The notes: generated by a model from the sequence alone, not told the origin. 61,625 nucleotides of DNA from DASZGL01 sp035938875 (GCA_035938875.1 DASZGL010000029.1:1-61625); one strand, 5' to 3'; shown: positions 30,201 through 39,165, counted from the first letter of the stretch. Translations and numbers: made by a program.

Positions 30201-32957
30201 CTAGGCCTCGGGGAGGTCCTGGTCACCGTCGAGGGCTGTGGCGAAGAGGTCGCCGATCGTGCGCACCCGATTCTCGATGGTGTGAATCGTCCAGGCGTCA
30301 GGACGGAGCGCGGACTCGTCGAGCTCCTCCCAAGCGATCGGCGTCGATACCGGCGCGCCGGGAGCAGGGCGCAGCGAGTAGGGCGCCGCCAGCGTCTTGC
30401 CGAGAACGTTCTGCGTGTAATCGAGGCGGAGACGACCGGTGCGGCGGGCGACCTCCCACTCCCAGCTCACCTTGTCGGGGACGACACGCCCGATGGCGCG
30501 CGACACCTCCTCGACCCAACCGCGGACTCTCGCGTAATCCGGTCCGCGGCGCAGCGGCACGTAGATCTGCAGACCGGTCTGACCGCTGACCTTGGCGACG
30601 CTGCGCAACGCGTAGTGGTCCAGAGCACTCTTCACCAGCCGGGCGATGAGGACCACGTCGGCGAAGGTCGCCGGGGGAAAGGGATCGAGGTCGAACACCG
30701 CCCAGTCCGGTTGCTCGGGGGCGTCGATCCGCGAGTGCCAGGGGTGGAGGTCGATGACGGCGCTGTTGGCCAGCCAGGCGAGCGTTGCCACCTCCTCGAC
30801 GACGATGTAGGTCACCGCCCTGTCGCCGCGCCATTCCCAGGAGCGCATCCACTTCGGCGCATGGTCGGGAATTCGTTTGCGCCAGAAGTGCTTTCCCTCG
30901 ATGCCGTCGGGGAACACCTGCATGCCCAGGGGGCGGTCGCGAAGATGAGGCAGGAGCAGCGGAGCCATGCGCACGTAGTAGGCGATCATGTCGCGCTTGG
31001 TGATGCCCTCCGGCCACAGGAGCTTGTCGAGGTTGGTGAGACGAAGCGTCCGGCCGGCGATGTCCCAGGGACCGTCGCGCTGCATGCCAACAAGCTGCTC
31101 CAGCGCCTCGGTGGTGTCGGGGAGCACGGCACGGTCGTCGCCATCGCGGATGCCGGGTTGTGGTCGTTGCTGACGTGAACGTGACATTCGTGCCGCCGTC
31201 GCCGTCGCCGGCATCGGCGGTGGCGCGGGTGGATCGGCGGCGATGGCAGAGCTCACGGTCACCGGTATGTCACGAACGCAGTCGCGCGGATCGACGTCGT
31301 CGCGGATGCCCCGGTACGTCGGATGGCGCAGGGTGCCTGCCGATGTCCAGTCCGCGTAGCGCACCGTGCACACCAGCTCAGGTCGGACCCAGGTGGCCGG
31401 TTGATCGGTGACCGGGGCGGGCGACAGCGGGGAATCGCCGGCACGCAGCTCGCCGAGCCGGGCGAGCAGCGCCTTGGCGGTCGCGCCGCTCAGCCCGCTG
31501 CCCACCTGTCCGGCATGGGTCAGGGTGGCGTCGACGTAGACACCGAGGATCAGCGCGCCGAGCGCGCCGCGGCCACCTCGGCCCCCCGTGTAGCCGCAGA
31601 CGACGCAGTCCTGTTCGTTCCACGCCTTGACCTTGAGCCACGCGCCGGAACGGCGACCCGCTTCGTAGACAGACGAGGCTCGCTTGGCCACCATGCCCTC
31701 GAGTTCCTGCTGCCGGATGGCAGCGAAGAGCGCCTCACCGTCGGTCTCGACATGGTCGGCGTAGCGCACCTCGGCGGTGTCGCGCAGCGCCAGGCGCAGG
31801 GCACGCTTTCGCTCCACCAGGGGCAGCTGGCGGAGGTCATGGCCGTTGGCGGCGAGCAGGTCGAAGATGACATAGGTGACCGGAACCCGGGCGATGGCGC
31901 GCTCCACCTGACGCACGTCACCGAGGTTGATGCGCTGCTGCAGCCGTTCGAACGACGGGTGTCCGCCCTCGTCGAGCGACACCAGCTCACCGTCGACCAG
32001 CGCCTCGTCGAGACGAAGCGCCGACGCCAGCGCGGCGACCTCGGGATAGCGTCCGGTTTCGTCACGGCCTTTGCGCCCGCGCAGGCTGACCCGTCCCCGG
32101 CTCTTGGTCGCCAGCGCCCGGACGCCGTCGTACTTCATCTCGAACACCCAGCCCTGCCGGGTGAAAGGCGCGTCGACTGACATCGCCTGCATCGGCGCCA
32201 GACGGGTGGGCAGCGCCGCTTCCGGAGAGCTCTCGATGATGCGGCGCAGGCCGTCGGTCACCGAGGCGCCATCGGCTCCGTCACCGGCGACGGCAAACGA
32301 CGATCGCGGCGCCTCACCGAGACGGATCTGGGCGAGGCTGCGCCCGCTCTTCACCGACCAGTCGAGGTCGCTCGCGTTCATCCCGGGGACGACCGCGTCA
32401 TCACGCTTCTTGATGAGCAGCCAGCTCTTCTCCTCGTCCGACCCGAGAACAGGAGCCGCGCTGCCACGCCGTCGGCCGCCGGTGCGGATCAGGGCGAACT
32501 CGCCGTGCAGCTTCACCCCGTCGAGGCTGAACTTGACGTCTCCCTTGCGCAGAGACGCGTCTGCATCGGCCGCCGACTCGCGCTCCCAGCGGAACGTGCC
32601 CGCGTCCCAGAGCATCACCGTCCCCGCGCCGTAACCGGAGGGGATGACACCCTCGAACTCGCCGTACTCGATGGGGTGGTCCTCGACATGGACCGCCAGT
32701 CGTTTCTCGGCTGGGTCGAGCGTCGGACCGCGGGGAACAGCCCACGACAGCAGCACGCCGCTGTGCTCCAGGCGCAGGTCGAAATGCAGGCGCGTGGCGC
32801 GGTGCATCTGCACGCAGAAGCGGTGGCCGGCGGGCAGCGCCGACCAGCCGGGGAACCCCAGAGCCGGCTGCGCCTCGGCGACCGCGACCGCGTCGCCACC
32901 GCGCGGCTCCGGGGTGCTGGCGAAGTCGCGCTTGCGCCGGTATTCGTCGAGCGGCAT
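30201..32957 (-). CDS. ligD: Multifunctional DNA ligase D (PE-LIG-POL)
   Basis: A 918-aa end-joining enzyme with three domains in the order 3'-phosphoesterase, ligase, polymerase. The PE domain (about 25-190) has FCVQMHRATRLHFDLRLEH and VEDHPIEYGEFEG. The ligase domain (about 245-560) has the adenylation motif FEMKYDGVRA with its lysine, DGELV, LEGMVAKR and WLKVKAW, then an OB fold. The POL domain (about 620-918) has FWRKRIPDHAP, the catalytic AVFDLDPFPP and DYTQN. This is the order known from Pseudomonas LigD; mycobacterial LigD has POL first. ATG 32957 is set by a TAGGCT -10 8 nt upstream. It should seal breaks held by Ku. Confidence 0.95.
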   Translation of the reverse strand: MPLDEYRRKRDFASTPEPRGGDAVAVAEAQPALGFPGWSALPAGHRFCVQMHRATRLHFDLRLEHSGVLLSWAVPRGPTLDPAEKRLAVHVEDHPIEYGEFEGVIPSGYGAGTVMLWDAGTFRWERESAADADASLRKGDVKFSLDGVKLHGEFALIRTGGRRRGSAAPVLGSDEEKSWLLIKKRDDAVVPGMNASDLDWSVKSGRSLAQIRLGEAPRSSFAVAGDGADGASVTDGLRRIIESSPEAALPTRLAPMQAMSVDAPFTRQGWVFEMKYDGVRALATKSRGRVSLRGRKGRDETGRYPEVAALASALRLDEALVDGELVSLDEGGHPSFERLQQRINLGDVRQVERAIARVPVTYVIFDLLAANGHDLRQLPLVERKRALRLALRDTAEVRYADHVETDGEALFAAIRQQELEGMVAKRASSVYEAGRRSGAWLKVKAWNEQDCVVCGYTGGRGGRGALGALILGVYVDATLTHAGQVGSGLSGATAKALLARLGELRAGDSPLSPAPVTDQPATWVRPELVCTVRYADWTSAGTLRHPTYRGIRDDVDPRDCVRDIPVTVSSAIAADPPAPPPMPATATAARMSRSRQQRPQPGIRDGDDRAVLPDTTEALEQLVGMQRDGPWDIAGRTLRLTNLDKLLWPEGITKRDMIAYYVRMAPLLLPHLRDRPLGMQVFPDGIEGKHFWRKRIPDHAPKWMRSWEWRGDRAVTYIVVEEVATLAWLANSAVIDLHPWHSRIDAPEQPDWAVFDLDPFPPATFADVVLIARLVKSALDHYALRSVAKVSGQTGLQIYVPLRRGPDYARVRGWVEEVSRAIGRVVPDKVSWEWEVARRTGRLRLDYTQNVLGKTLAAPYSLRPAPGAPVSTPIAWEELDESALRPDAWTIHTIENRVRTIGDLFATALDGDQDLPEA

Positions 32958-32965
32958 TGCGCCAC

Positions 32966-32971
32966 AGCCTA
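32966..32971 (-). promoter_or_regulatory. -10 element TAGGCT, leaderless start of ligD
   Basis: On the minus strand TAGGCT ends 8 nt before ATG 32957. It lies in the 40-bp gap downstream of the glycosyltransferase gene, so ligD has its own promoter. Confidence 0.5.
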
Positions 32972-32997
32972 GAACTATCGGAGGGCAGCGACGGGGG

Positions 32998-35160
32998 CTA
33001 CGGGGTCGGCCGCGGCGGTCCCGGGGTCGGTGGCACCGGCGGCGGGCTCGTCCCCGGCGTGCCCGGCGCCGGTGTCGGGGACGCGCCAGCCGCCGTCGGC
33101 GATGGCGCCGCGGACGGTGACGGGCTCGGTGCGGGCTGCTCCGAGGGCGACGGCGGTGACGACCCAACAGAGCCTATTTGCGGCAGGTCGGACGATCCGG
33201 AGAACGGCGCCGTGTCGGACGGACTGTTGACCGTCAGCGCCGATGCCGCGGCCACGGCGGCGACCGCGGCCACGGCCGCGGCACCGCCGATCACTGCACC
33301 GCGGCGGCCCAACCCCGGACGATCACCGGTGCTCTGCGCGGATTGCAGGTATGCGCGCCGCATCGGCGTCAGCGGGATGCCTTCGGCGGCGACGCTTGCC
33401 AGTGGTGCGCTGGCGTAGAACAGCGACATGAAGATGAGCAGCACGGCGATGACGGCCGCGGTCGGGCTCGGCGCTCGAACGGCGACGACGATGGCACCCA
33501 TTGCTGCGGCGGCGCTGAGGGTGATCTCGGTGCGGCACGACCGCAGCGCCAGGGTCAGAGTGCTCTCGCCATCTTTGCGCTTGGCGGTGCGCATGAAGGC
33601 CGCGGCGGGACGGACGAGACCACGCAGACAGGCGAGTGCAACCACCCAGCTGAGGGCGAACCAGATGCGCAGCGCGTGCAGGCTGTCTCTCCATGTGCAT
33701 CCCGTTGTCCGACGCATCGCCCAGAGCGTGCGCAGCACACCGGTGACAAGGAAGAGCACGGGGACGACGATCACTGCACCGGTCAACTGCCGTATCGGAA
33801 GGCGATGATGCATGGCGATCGCCGCGGCTGTGAGCACCAGGAGCAGGGTGAAGCAGGCCATGAGAAGGTCGCCGAACCACTGCACAGAGCCGAGCAGGTA
33901 GTGCACGCGCTGTGCAGGTCGCAGGTCCAGGCGATGACGCGCGAAGGGGACGAACTCACGCCAGTGCTGGCGGAGGATCTGGATGCCACCAAGGGCCCAG
34001 CGAAAACGCTGCTTCTTGAGTCCATCGAAGCTCAGCGGCATGAAGCCCGCGCCCCAGGGCTTGGGATCGTAGACGCCGACGTAGCCGCGTCCCGCGCCGA
34101 GCATGCGCAGGCTCGCCTCCGCGTCCTCGGTGATGCACGTCTCGTTCCAACCACCGATCTCATCGAGGACCGAACGACGGATCAGTCCCATCGTGCCGCA
34201 GAAGATGATGGCGTTGCGGTGCGCGCGCGCCGGCAGTGTGACGTCGAAGAAATAGCGGAAGCTGTAGAACAGACCGCGCAGATAGGAGTCGTCCTCCCAG
34301 TCGCGATAGTGCTGCGCGCTCTGCGCGAAGGCGACCTTGGGGTCGGCGAAGTGGGGCACCATGCGGCGCAGGAACTGCGGATGCACGACGTAGTCGGCGT
34401 CGACGATGCCGACGATCTCGATCTCCCTGGGTAGCCGCCGCGTTGCCTCGTTGAGCGCGCCGGCTTTGTACCCGGGCCAGGGATCCAGGTGGATGAACTG
34501 GAAGCGCGAGCCCAGCTGCTTGCACATCTCCTCGAGGCCGCGCCAGAGCGCGGGGTCCTTGGTGTTGTTGTCGACCACCTGCACCATCAGCCGCGGGTAG
34601 TCGATGCGCGCCAGCGACTCCAGCGTGGGACGCACGACATCGAGCGGTTCGCTGTACGTCGGCACCTGGAGCACGACCCAGGGGAGCTCGGCCATCTCGG
34701 GAAGCGTTCGTCGCAGACGCTGCCGTCGCCCGAGCACGTCGAGCACCTCGAACAGGTAGGACGTCGACAGTGCGAGCGCGGCGACCTCGAGCCCGAGCAG
34801 GATCGTCGACGCCGACCAGCCGATGACGCCCGACGCCTGCGCCAGCGTCTGCGCGAACGCGTAGACGATGTAGCTCGCCGAGCCGAGCACCAGCATGGCG
34901 AACATCAGCGACGACAGCAGTCCCCACCGTCTCGTGCACGCCGACGTCGCAATCCACGCCACGGCGGCGAATGCACCGAGCACGATGCCGGCGACACGGT
35001 CGTTCTCGAGGACGGCGATGCCCCAACCCACCGCGCTCAGAAGCCCGGCGCCGAGCGGCGCGCTCATCACCGCATGGGCGCGCGCCGCTCCTGGTACCAC
35101 GACGAGAAGAGTCGCACCGGTGACGGCCAGCGCGAAGAAGACAACAAGTTCGAGAAGCAC
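32998..35160 (-). CDS. BcsA-like family 2 glycosyltransferase with Pro-rich C-terminal tail
   Basis: A ~720-aa membrane glycosyltransferase. Four or five helices (about 1-145) precede a cytosolic GT-2 domain with VPTYSEP, VDADYVVHP (D-x-D), the TEDAEASLRML acceptor motif and KKQRFRWALGG, a QxxRW-type motif that marks processive enzymes. More helices follow, ending near residue 640. The last ~75 residues are a low-complexity Pro/Ser/Thr tail, unusual for this family and possibly cell-wall embedded. It should extrude or build a beta-linked polysaccharide; the sugar is unknown and no BcsB or PilZ domain is seen. GTG 35160 follows CAGGGG; an in-frame ATG at 35226 would add 22 residues and lie in the divergent promoter. 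Confidence 0.8.
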   Translation of the reverse strand: MLLELVVFFALAVTGATLLVVVPGAARAHAVMSAPLGAGLLSAVGWGIAVLENDRVAGIVLGAFAAVAWIATSACTRRWGLLSSLMFAMLVLGSASYIVYAFAQTLAQASGVIGWSASTILLGLEVAALALSTSYLFEVLDVLGRRQRLRRTLPEMAELPWVVLQVPTYSEPLDVVRPTLESLARIDYPRLMVQVVDNNTKDPALWRGLEEMCKQLGSRFQFIHLDPWPGYKAGALNEATRRLPREIEIVGIVDADYVVHPQFLRRMVPHFADPKVAFAQSAQHYRDWEDDSYLRGLFYSFRYFFDVTLPARAHRNAIIFCGTMGLIRRSVLDEIGGWNETCITEDAEASLRMLGAGRGYVGVYDPKPWGAGFMPLSFDGLKKQRFRWALGGIQILRQHWREFVPFARHRLDLRPAQRVHYLLGSVQWFGDLLMACFTLLLVLTAAAIAMHHRLPIRQLTGAVIVVPVLFLVTGVLRTLWAMRRTTGCTWRDSLHALRIWFALSWVVALACLRGLVRPAAAFMRTAKRKDGESTLTLALRSCRTEITLSAAAAMGAIVVAVRAPSPTAAVIAVLLIFMSLFYASAPLASVAAEGIPLTPMRRAYLQSAQSTGDRPGLGRRGAVIGGAAAVAAVAAVAAASALTVNSPSDTAPFSGSSDLPQIGSVGSSPPSPSEQPAPSPSPSAAPSPTAAGASPTPAPGTPGTSPPPVPPTPGPPRPTP

Positions 35161-35189
35161 CGAATACCCCTGGCAATCGGATGATCTGA

Positions 35190-35206
35190 TAGCATGTTCT
35201 ATGCTA
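35190..35206. promoter_or_regulatory. Inverted repeat TAGCAT-N5-ATGCTA in an AT-rich divergent promoter region
   Basis: A perfect 6-bp inverted repeat with a 5-bp spacer lies in a short AT-rich island between two divergent genes. It contains overlapping -10-like hexamers on both strands (TATGCT on plus, TAGCAT on minus), so a bound repressor could block both genes. Confidence 0.5.
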
Positions 35207-35224
35207 GTTTCGCTATACGATATC

Positions 35225-35731
35225 ATGGCTGCCCGGGTGGGATCACTGGCCGGGCTGCCCGAGGTGTCCGCAATGGAACCGCTGATCGTCGATCACCAGG
35301 AGGTCGAGGCCGCCGAGCCGCGGCCGGGGGCAGCCCCGCCGCCGGCATCACCCGCGGCGCCATCGCCCGGGGCCACAGTGCCACCGCGGGTCCGCTCGAC
35401 GCACACCGCGGTGATCCCCGCCGGGTATCGCATGGTCGAAACGGTGTGGCTCTGCCTGGGCTTCGTGCTGGCGGTGCTGACCCTCGACTTCATCTTCCGA
35501 GCCGCCGGAGCACATGACACCGGGTTCGCGTCATTCGTGTACAGCGTTGGATCGGCGCTGGCCCACCCGTTCTCGGGGATCTTCACCCAGACGGTCACCG
35601 GGGACGGGCACGTCTACCAGTGGGCCGACCTCCTCGCCGTCGCGGTCTACGGGCTCGCCGGGGTCGGCGCCGTCGTCGCGGTGCGCATCCTCACCTCGCG
35701 GCGGATGACCTCGATCGAGACTACGTCGTAA
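35225..35731 (+). CDS. Small two-helix membrane protein, YggT-like layout
   Basis: A 168-aa protein with a Pro/Ala-rich N-terminal half (residues 20-65) and two hydrophobic helices: about 71-92 (TVWLCLGFVLAVLTLDFIF) and about 136-157 (ADLLAVAVYGLAGVGAVVAV). Between them lies SVGSALAHPFSGIF, which resembles the loop of YggT-type proteins. ATG 35225 is the first clear start; ATG 35273 is an alternative. It is divergent from the glycosyltransferase across a repeat-containing promoter, and its last 11 bp overlap the convergent MbfA-like gene. The function is unknown. Confidence 0.6.
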   Translation: MAARVGSLAGLPEVSAMEPLIVDHQEVEAAEPRPGAAPPPASPAAPSPGATVPPRVRSTHTAVIPAGYRMVETVWLCLGFVLAVLTLDFIFRAAGAHDTGFASFVYSVGSALAHPFSGIFTQTVTGDGHVYQWADLLAVAVYGLAGVGAVVAVRILTSRRMTSIETTS

Positions 35732-36977
35732 TCCCGGGACCCACCAGCCGGCCGACGAGGTTGGTCACCACCGCGGCGCTGACGCCGACGGCGACCATCT
35801 CGGCGCCGCTGCGCAGCGGGCTGCGCCGGGTCACCAGGGTTTTGGTCGCGCCGACGGCGAACAGCCCGAAGAGCGACAACACCCCGGCGGCGATGAGGCT
35901 GCCGGTGCCGCCGGCGAAGATGAAGGGGATGACGGGCACGATGGCGCCGGCGGCGAAGCCGCCGCCGGCGAAGAGGGCGTCGGCGAGCGGCGGCGGCCCG
36001 GGATGCGGGCTCAGACCCAACTCCTCGGTGATCAGGACATCGAGCCAGCGCTGCTTGTCGGCGGTGATGCGATTGACGAGGATGGCGACCTCGTCCTCCT
36101 CGAATCCCTTCAGCCGGTAGATACGGCGAAGCTCGTCGCGCTCCTCCTCGGGCGCGTATTCGATCTCCTCCGCCTCGCGGCGCAGCTCCTCCTCCATCAG
36201 CTCACGCTTCGACTTGTTGCTGAGGTACGCACCGGCGGCCATCGACGCCGCCCCGGCGATGACCCCTGCGACCCCGGCGAGGAGGACGATTCCGTGGCTG
36301 GTGTTGGCGCCGCTCACCCCAGCGATGAGGCTGAAGTTGCTGACCAGACCGTCGTTGAGCCCGAAGATGAGGTCGCGGAGGAAGTCGCCGAGGTGGGCGC
36401 GGCCGGCGCGCGTCCGCCGGGCGCTGTCAACGTCGTCGTCGGCGCCCCGCAGCCTCGCCGCCGCGCCCTGGTGGAAGCGTTCTTCGGGAACGATGCTCTT
36501 GGCAATCGCCCGGGATTCCGCGTCGGGGAGCAGCCGGGCCTGGCGCATGTAGTCGAACTTGCCCCTCGCCTCACCGCCCTCGATCAGCGAGATGACGCTG
36601 GCCAGCCCGGCGATGCGCGCCAGCAGCGGCAGGACGATCTCCCTCGGCGTGGGGCGGATCCGCGGCGCCCGGCCGCCGAGCTGTTGGAGACGGCGGCGCC
36701 AGTGCTCGGCGTGACGCTGCTCGTGGCCGGCCATCTCCAGCAGCAGCTGCCGGGCGTCGCCGTCCGCCTGGGTGGCGGCCAGGCGCGTGTACAAGCGGGA
36801 GGAGCGCATCTCCTCCTGCCAGTTGCGCCGCAGCTGGGCGACCACGCGGCGCCGGTCCGCGGTGCTGATCACGGCGGGCGGCGCAGCCGCTGAGGAGGTG
36901 CCGGCAGCGGCTGCCGGCGCCGGCTCCGACACAGCCTCCGAAGCGAGGTTCGATGGACGATCCGGGGGCGTGGCCAC
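35721..36977 (-). CDS. MbfA-like membrane ferritin (rubrerythrin-VIT1 fusion)
   Basis: A 418-aa protein that joins a ferritin-like diiron domain to a VIT1/CCC1 metal transporter. The N-terminal domain (about 45-180) has EEMRSSRLYTRLAA, EMAGHEQRHAEHW and PEERFHQ, which supply the Glu and His ligands of a diiron centre. The VIT1 part (about 200-418) begins LRDLIFGLNDGLVSNFSLIAGV and has five helices with a charged cytosolic helix. Relatives export Fe2+ (or Mn2+) and protect from peroxide. The Ala/Pro-rich first 40 residues are non-conserved. GTG 36977 has a TACGAT -10 6 nt upstream. It is divergent from the gyrB operon. Confidence 0.85.
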   Translation of the reverse strand: MATPPDRPSNLASEAVSEPAPAAAAGTSSAAAPPAVISTADRRRVVAQLRRNWQEEMRSSRLYTRLAATQADGDARQLLLEMAGHEQRHAEHWRRRLQQLGGRAPRIRPTPREIVLPLLARIAGLASVISLIEGGEARGKFDYMRQARLLPDAESRAIAKSIVPEERFHQGAAARLRGADDDVDSARRTRAGRAHLGDFLRDLIFGLNDGLVSNFSLIAGVSGANTSHGIVLLAGVAGVIAGAASMAAGAYLSNKSKRELMEEELRREAEEIEYAPEEERDELRRIYRLKGFEEDEVAILVNRITADKQRWLDVLITEELGLSPHPGPPPLADALFAGGGFAAGAIVPVIPFIFAGGTGSLIAAGVLSLFGLFAVGATKTLVTRRSPLRSGAEMVAVGVSAAVVTNLVGRLVGPGITT

Positions 36978-36983
36978 GAGTTC

Positions 36984-36989
36984 ATCGTA
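36984..36989 (-). promoter_or_regulatory. -10 element TACGAT, leaderless start
   Basis: On the minus strand TACGAT ends 6 nt before GTG 36977. Confidence 0.5.
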
Positions 36990-37061
36990 GCGGTCGGCGA
37001 CAAACGCCTCGAACGCTCAGCGACAGGCATTTGGCGGCGTCGGGAAAGGCCCGCCGACTGG

Positions 37062-37067
37062 TAGAAT
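37062..37067 (+). promoter_or_regulatory. -10 element TAGAAT of the gyrB-plsX-gyrA operon
   Basis: TAGAAT ends 8 nt before GTG 37076 of a short leader frame and about 100 bp before the probable gyrB start. It is the best -10 in the divergent region. Confidence 0.55.
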
Positions 37068-37075
37068 TGAGCACA

Positions 37076-37171
37076 GTGACCCAGGGTCCGCAGCCACTCC
37101 GGAGGCGCGCGGGCCGACCCCCGACAGCGCCGTCACCCGGCGGCCAGCACCCGGAGCACATCACCCCCTGA
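37076..37171 (+). CDS. Putative 31-aa leader peptide upstream of gyrB
   Basis: A short frame starts with GTG 8 nt after TAGAAT, the same spacing as the leaderless genes here, and ends with a TGA at 37169-37171. That TGA overlaps a CTG that is the only likely gyrB start (CTGA). The peptide is rich in Pro, Gly and Arg (QGPQPLRRRAGRPP) with no similarity that can be recognised. Its likely role is to bring ribosomes to the gyrB CTG by translational coupling. It is inferred from position only. Confidence 0.4.
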   Translation: MTQGPQPLRRRAGRPPTAPSPGGQHPEHITP

Positions 37172-39165
37172 TCGACGACAGCGCACGCCCCAACGACGTC
37201 ACCACCCACGAACCAGCCGCCACGCAGGGGGCGGCTCCAGAGGCACCGCCCGAATCCTCCAAGCGACGCGGCAAGGACGGCTATCGCGCCGCCCAGATCC
37301 AGGTCCTTGAAGGGCTCGAGCCCGTGCGCCGTCGCCCCGGGATGTACATCGGATCGACCGATTCCCGGGGGCTTCACCACCTCATCGACGAGATCGTCGA
37401 CAACAGCATCGACGAGGCGCTCGCCGGCTTCTGCGACCTGATCACGGTGACGCTGCATGCCGACAGGTCGGTGTCGGTGGTCGACAACGGTCGAGGTATT
37501 CCCGTCGACATGCATCCCACAGAGAAGCGCTCGGCGCTCGAGGTGGTGTTGACCAAGCTGCACGCCGGTGGCAAGTTCGGCGGCGGCAGTTACAAGGTGT
37601 CCGGCGGCCTGCACGGCGTCGGCCTCTCCGTCGTCAACGCGCTCAGTGAGCGTCTCGACGTCGAGGTCTACAAGGACGGGCACAAGCACACGCAGTCATA
37701 TGTGCGCGGCGTGCCCCAAGGCGACGTCGCCGATGCGGGCAGGACCACGGAGCACGGCACGCGCATCCGCTTCTGGGCGGATCCGCTGGTGTTTCCCGAG
37801 ATCGTCTTCTCCTGGGACAGCGTCGCCGGCCGGCTCCGCGAGCTCGCCTTTCTCAACAAGAGCGTGGTCATCATTCTGCGTGACGAGGAGACGGGCCACA
37901 GTCACACGTTCTATTTCGAGGGTGGCATTCAGGCGTTCGTCCGCCACCTCAACGCCGGGCGCAACGCGGTCAACCAGCGCCTGATGTACGCCGAGCGCGA
38001 GATGGACGGCACCATGATCGAGCTGGCCATCCAGTATCAGAACACCACCTTCACCGAGCACGTCCTCGCCTACGCCAACAACATCCACACCGAAGAGGGC
38101 GGCTCCCATCTGACCGGTTTTCGCAGCGCGCTGACGGCGACGCTCAACAAGTACGCGCGCAAGGCTGCGATCCTCAAGGAGCAGGATCCCAACCTGACCG
38201 GCGACGACGTCCGCGACGGGCTCACCGCGGTGATCAGCGTCAAGTTGCAGGAGCCGCAGTTCGAGGGACAGACCAAGACCAAGCTGGGCAACAGCGAGGT
38301 CGCCGGCCAGGTGTCCACGGTGCTCTCCGACGCTCTCATGCAGTTCCTCGAGGAGAACCCCGGCGACGCCCGTCGCATCGTCGAGCAGTCGCTCACCGCG
38401 GCGCGGGCGCGACACGCGGCTGCCCGGGCCCGCGAGCTGGTGCAGCGCAAGTCCCTGCTCGAGTCGGCGACCCTGCCGGGCAAGCTCGCCGACTGCAGCG
38501 AGCGCGACCCGTCGCTGTGCGAGATCTTCATCGTCGAGGGTGACAGCGCCGGAGGCACCGCCAAGGCAGGGCGCGAGCGTCGCTTCCAGGCGATCCTCCC
38601 TCTGCGCGGCAAGATCCTCAACGTCGAGAAGGCGCGCGCCGACAAGATCCTCGCCAACGAGGAGATCAAGAACCTCATCACCGCACTGGGAACGGGCTTC
38701 GGCGAGAACTTCAGCGAGGAAAAGCTGCGCTACCACCGCGTGGTGCTGATGGTGGACGCCGACGTCGACGGCTCGCACATCCGCACCCTGCTGCTGACCT
38801 TCTTCTGGCGGCACCTGCAGCCGCTGATCAAGGGGGGCTTCGTCTATCTCGCCCAACCGCCGCTGTACAAGATCGAGCGCGGCAAGAACATCGCCTACGC
38901 CTACAGCGACGCCGAGCGCGACGCCAAGATCAAGGAGATCGGCGGCAGGCCCGAAGTCGCTCGCTACAAGGGCCTCGGCGAGATGAACGCCGAGCAGCTG
39001 TGGGAGACGACCATGGATCCCCAGCGACGGGTGCTGCTGCGCGTCGACGTCGAGGACTCGTTCAAGGCGGACGACATCTTCGACCGCCTGATGGGCTCCG
39101 ACGTCGAGCCCCGCAAGCGATTCATCCAGACGCACGCGAAATCCGTTCGGAACCTCGACATCTGA
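37168..39165 (+). CDS. gyrB: DNA gyrase subunit B, probable CTG start
   Basis: The ATPase subunit of DNA gyrase, about 665 aa. The GHKL part has LEGLEPVRRRPGMYIGSTD, EIVDNSIDEALAGF, VVDNGRGIPVD and SGGLHGVGLSVVNAL. The Toprim part has FIVEGDSAGGTAKAGRERRFQAI and VDADVDGSHIRTLLL. The reading frame from 36991 to 37323 holds no ATG, GTG or TTG. GTG 37324 falls inside the conserved LEPVRRRPGMYIG and cannot be the start. CTG 37168, in a CTGA overlap with a leader frame and with GGAG 11 nt upstream, is the best candidate. Its TGA stop overlaps the plsX ATG by one base. Family certain, start inferred. Confidence 0.95.
   Translation: MIDDSARPNDVTTHEPAATQGAAPEAPPESSKRRGKDGYRAAQIQVLEGLEPVRRRPGMYIGSTDSRGLHHLIDEIVDNSIDEALAGFCDLITVTLHADRSVSVVDNGRGIPVDMHPTEKRSALEVVLTKLHAGGKFGGGSYKVSGGLHGVGLSVVNALSERLDVEVYKDGHKHTQSYVRGVPQGDVADAGRTTEHGTRIRFWADPLVFPEIVFSWDSVAGRLRELAFLNKSVVIILRDEETGHSHTFYFEGGIQAFVRHLNAGRNAVNQRLMYAEREMDGTMIELAIQYQNTTFTEHVLAYANNIHTEEGGSHLTGFRSALTATLNKYARKAAILKEQDPNLTGDDVRDGLTAVISVKLQEPQFEGQTKTKLGNSEVAGQVSTVLSDALMQFLEENPGDARRIVEQSLTAARARHAAARARELVQRKSLLESATLPGKLADCSERDPSLCEIFIVEGDSAGGTAKAGRERRFQAILPLRGKILNVEKARADKILANEEIKNLITALGTGFGENFSEEKLRYHRVVLMVDADVDGSHIRTLLLTFFWRHLQPLIKGGFVYLAQPPLYKIERGKNIAYAYSDAERDAKIKEIGGRPEVARYKGLGEMNAEQLWETTMDPQRRVLLRVDVEDSFKADDIFDRLMGSDVEPRKRFIQTHAKSVRNLDI

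Noticed and set aside
32958..33167. N-terminal extension of LigD by 70 residues
   Set aside because: The frame is open but the translation is Arg-rich, unlike LigD, and overlaps the glycosyltransferase gene; the ATG at 32957 has its own -10.
37324..37326. GTG 37324 as the gyrB start
   Set aside because: It would remove the conserved Q-I-x-V-L-E-G-L-E-P segment needed in GyrB and put the start inside the VRRRPGMYIG motif.
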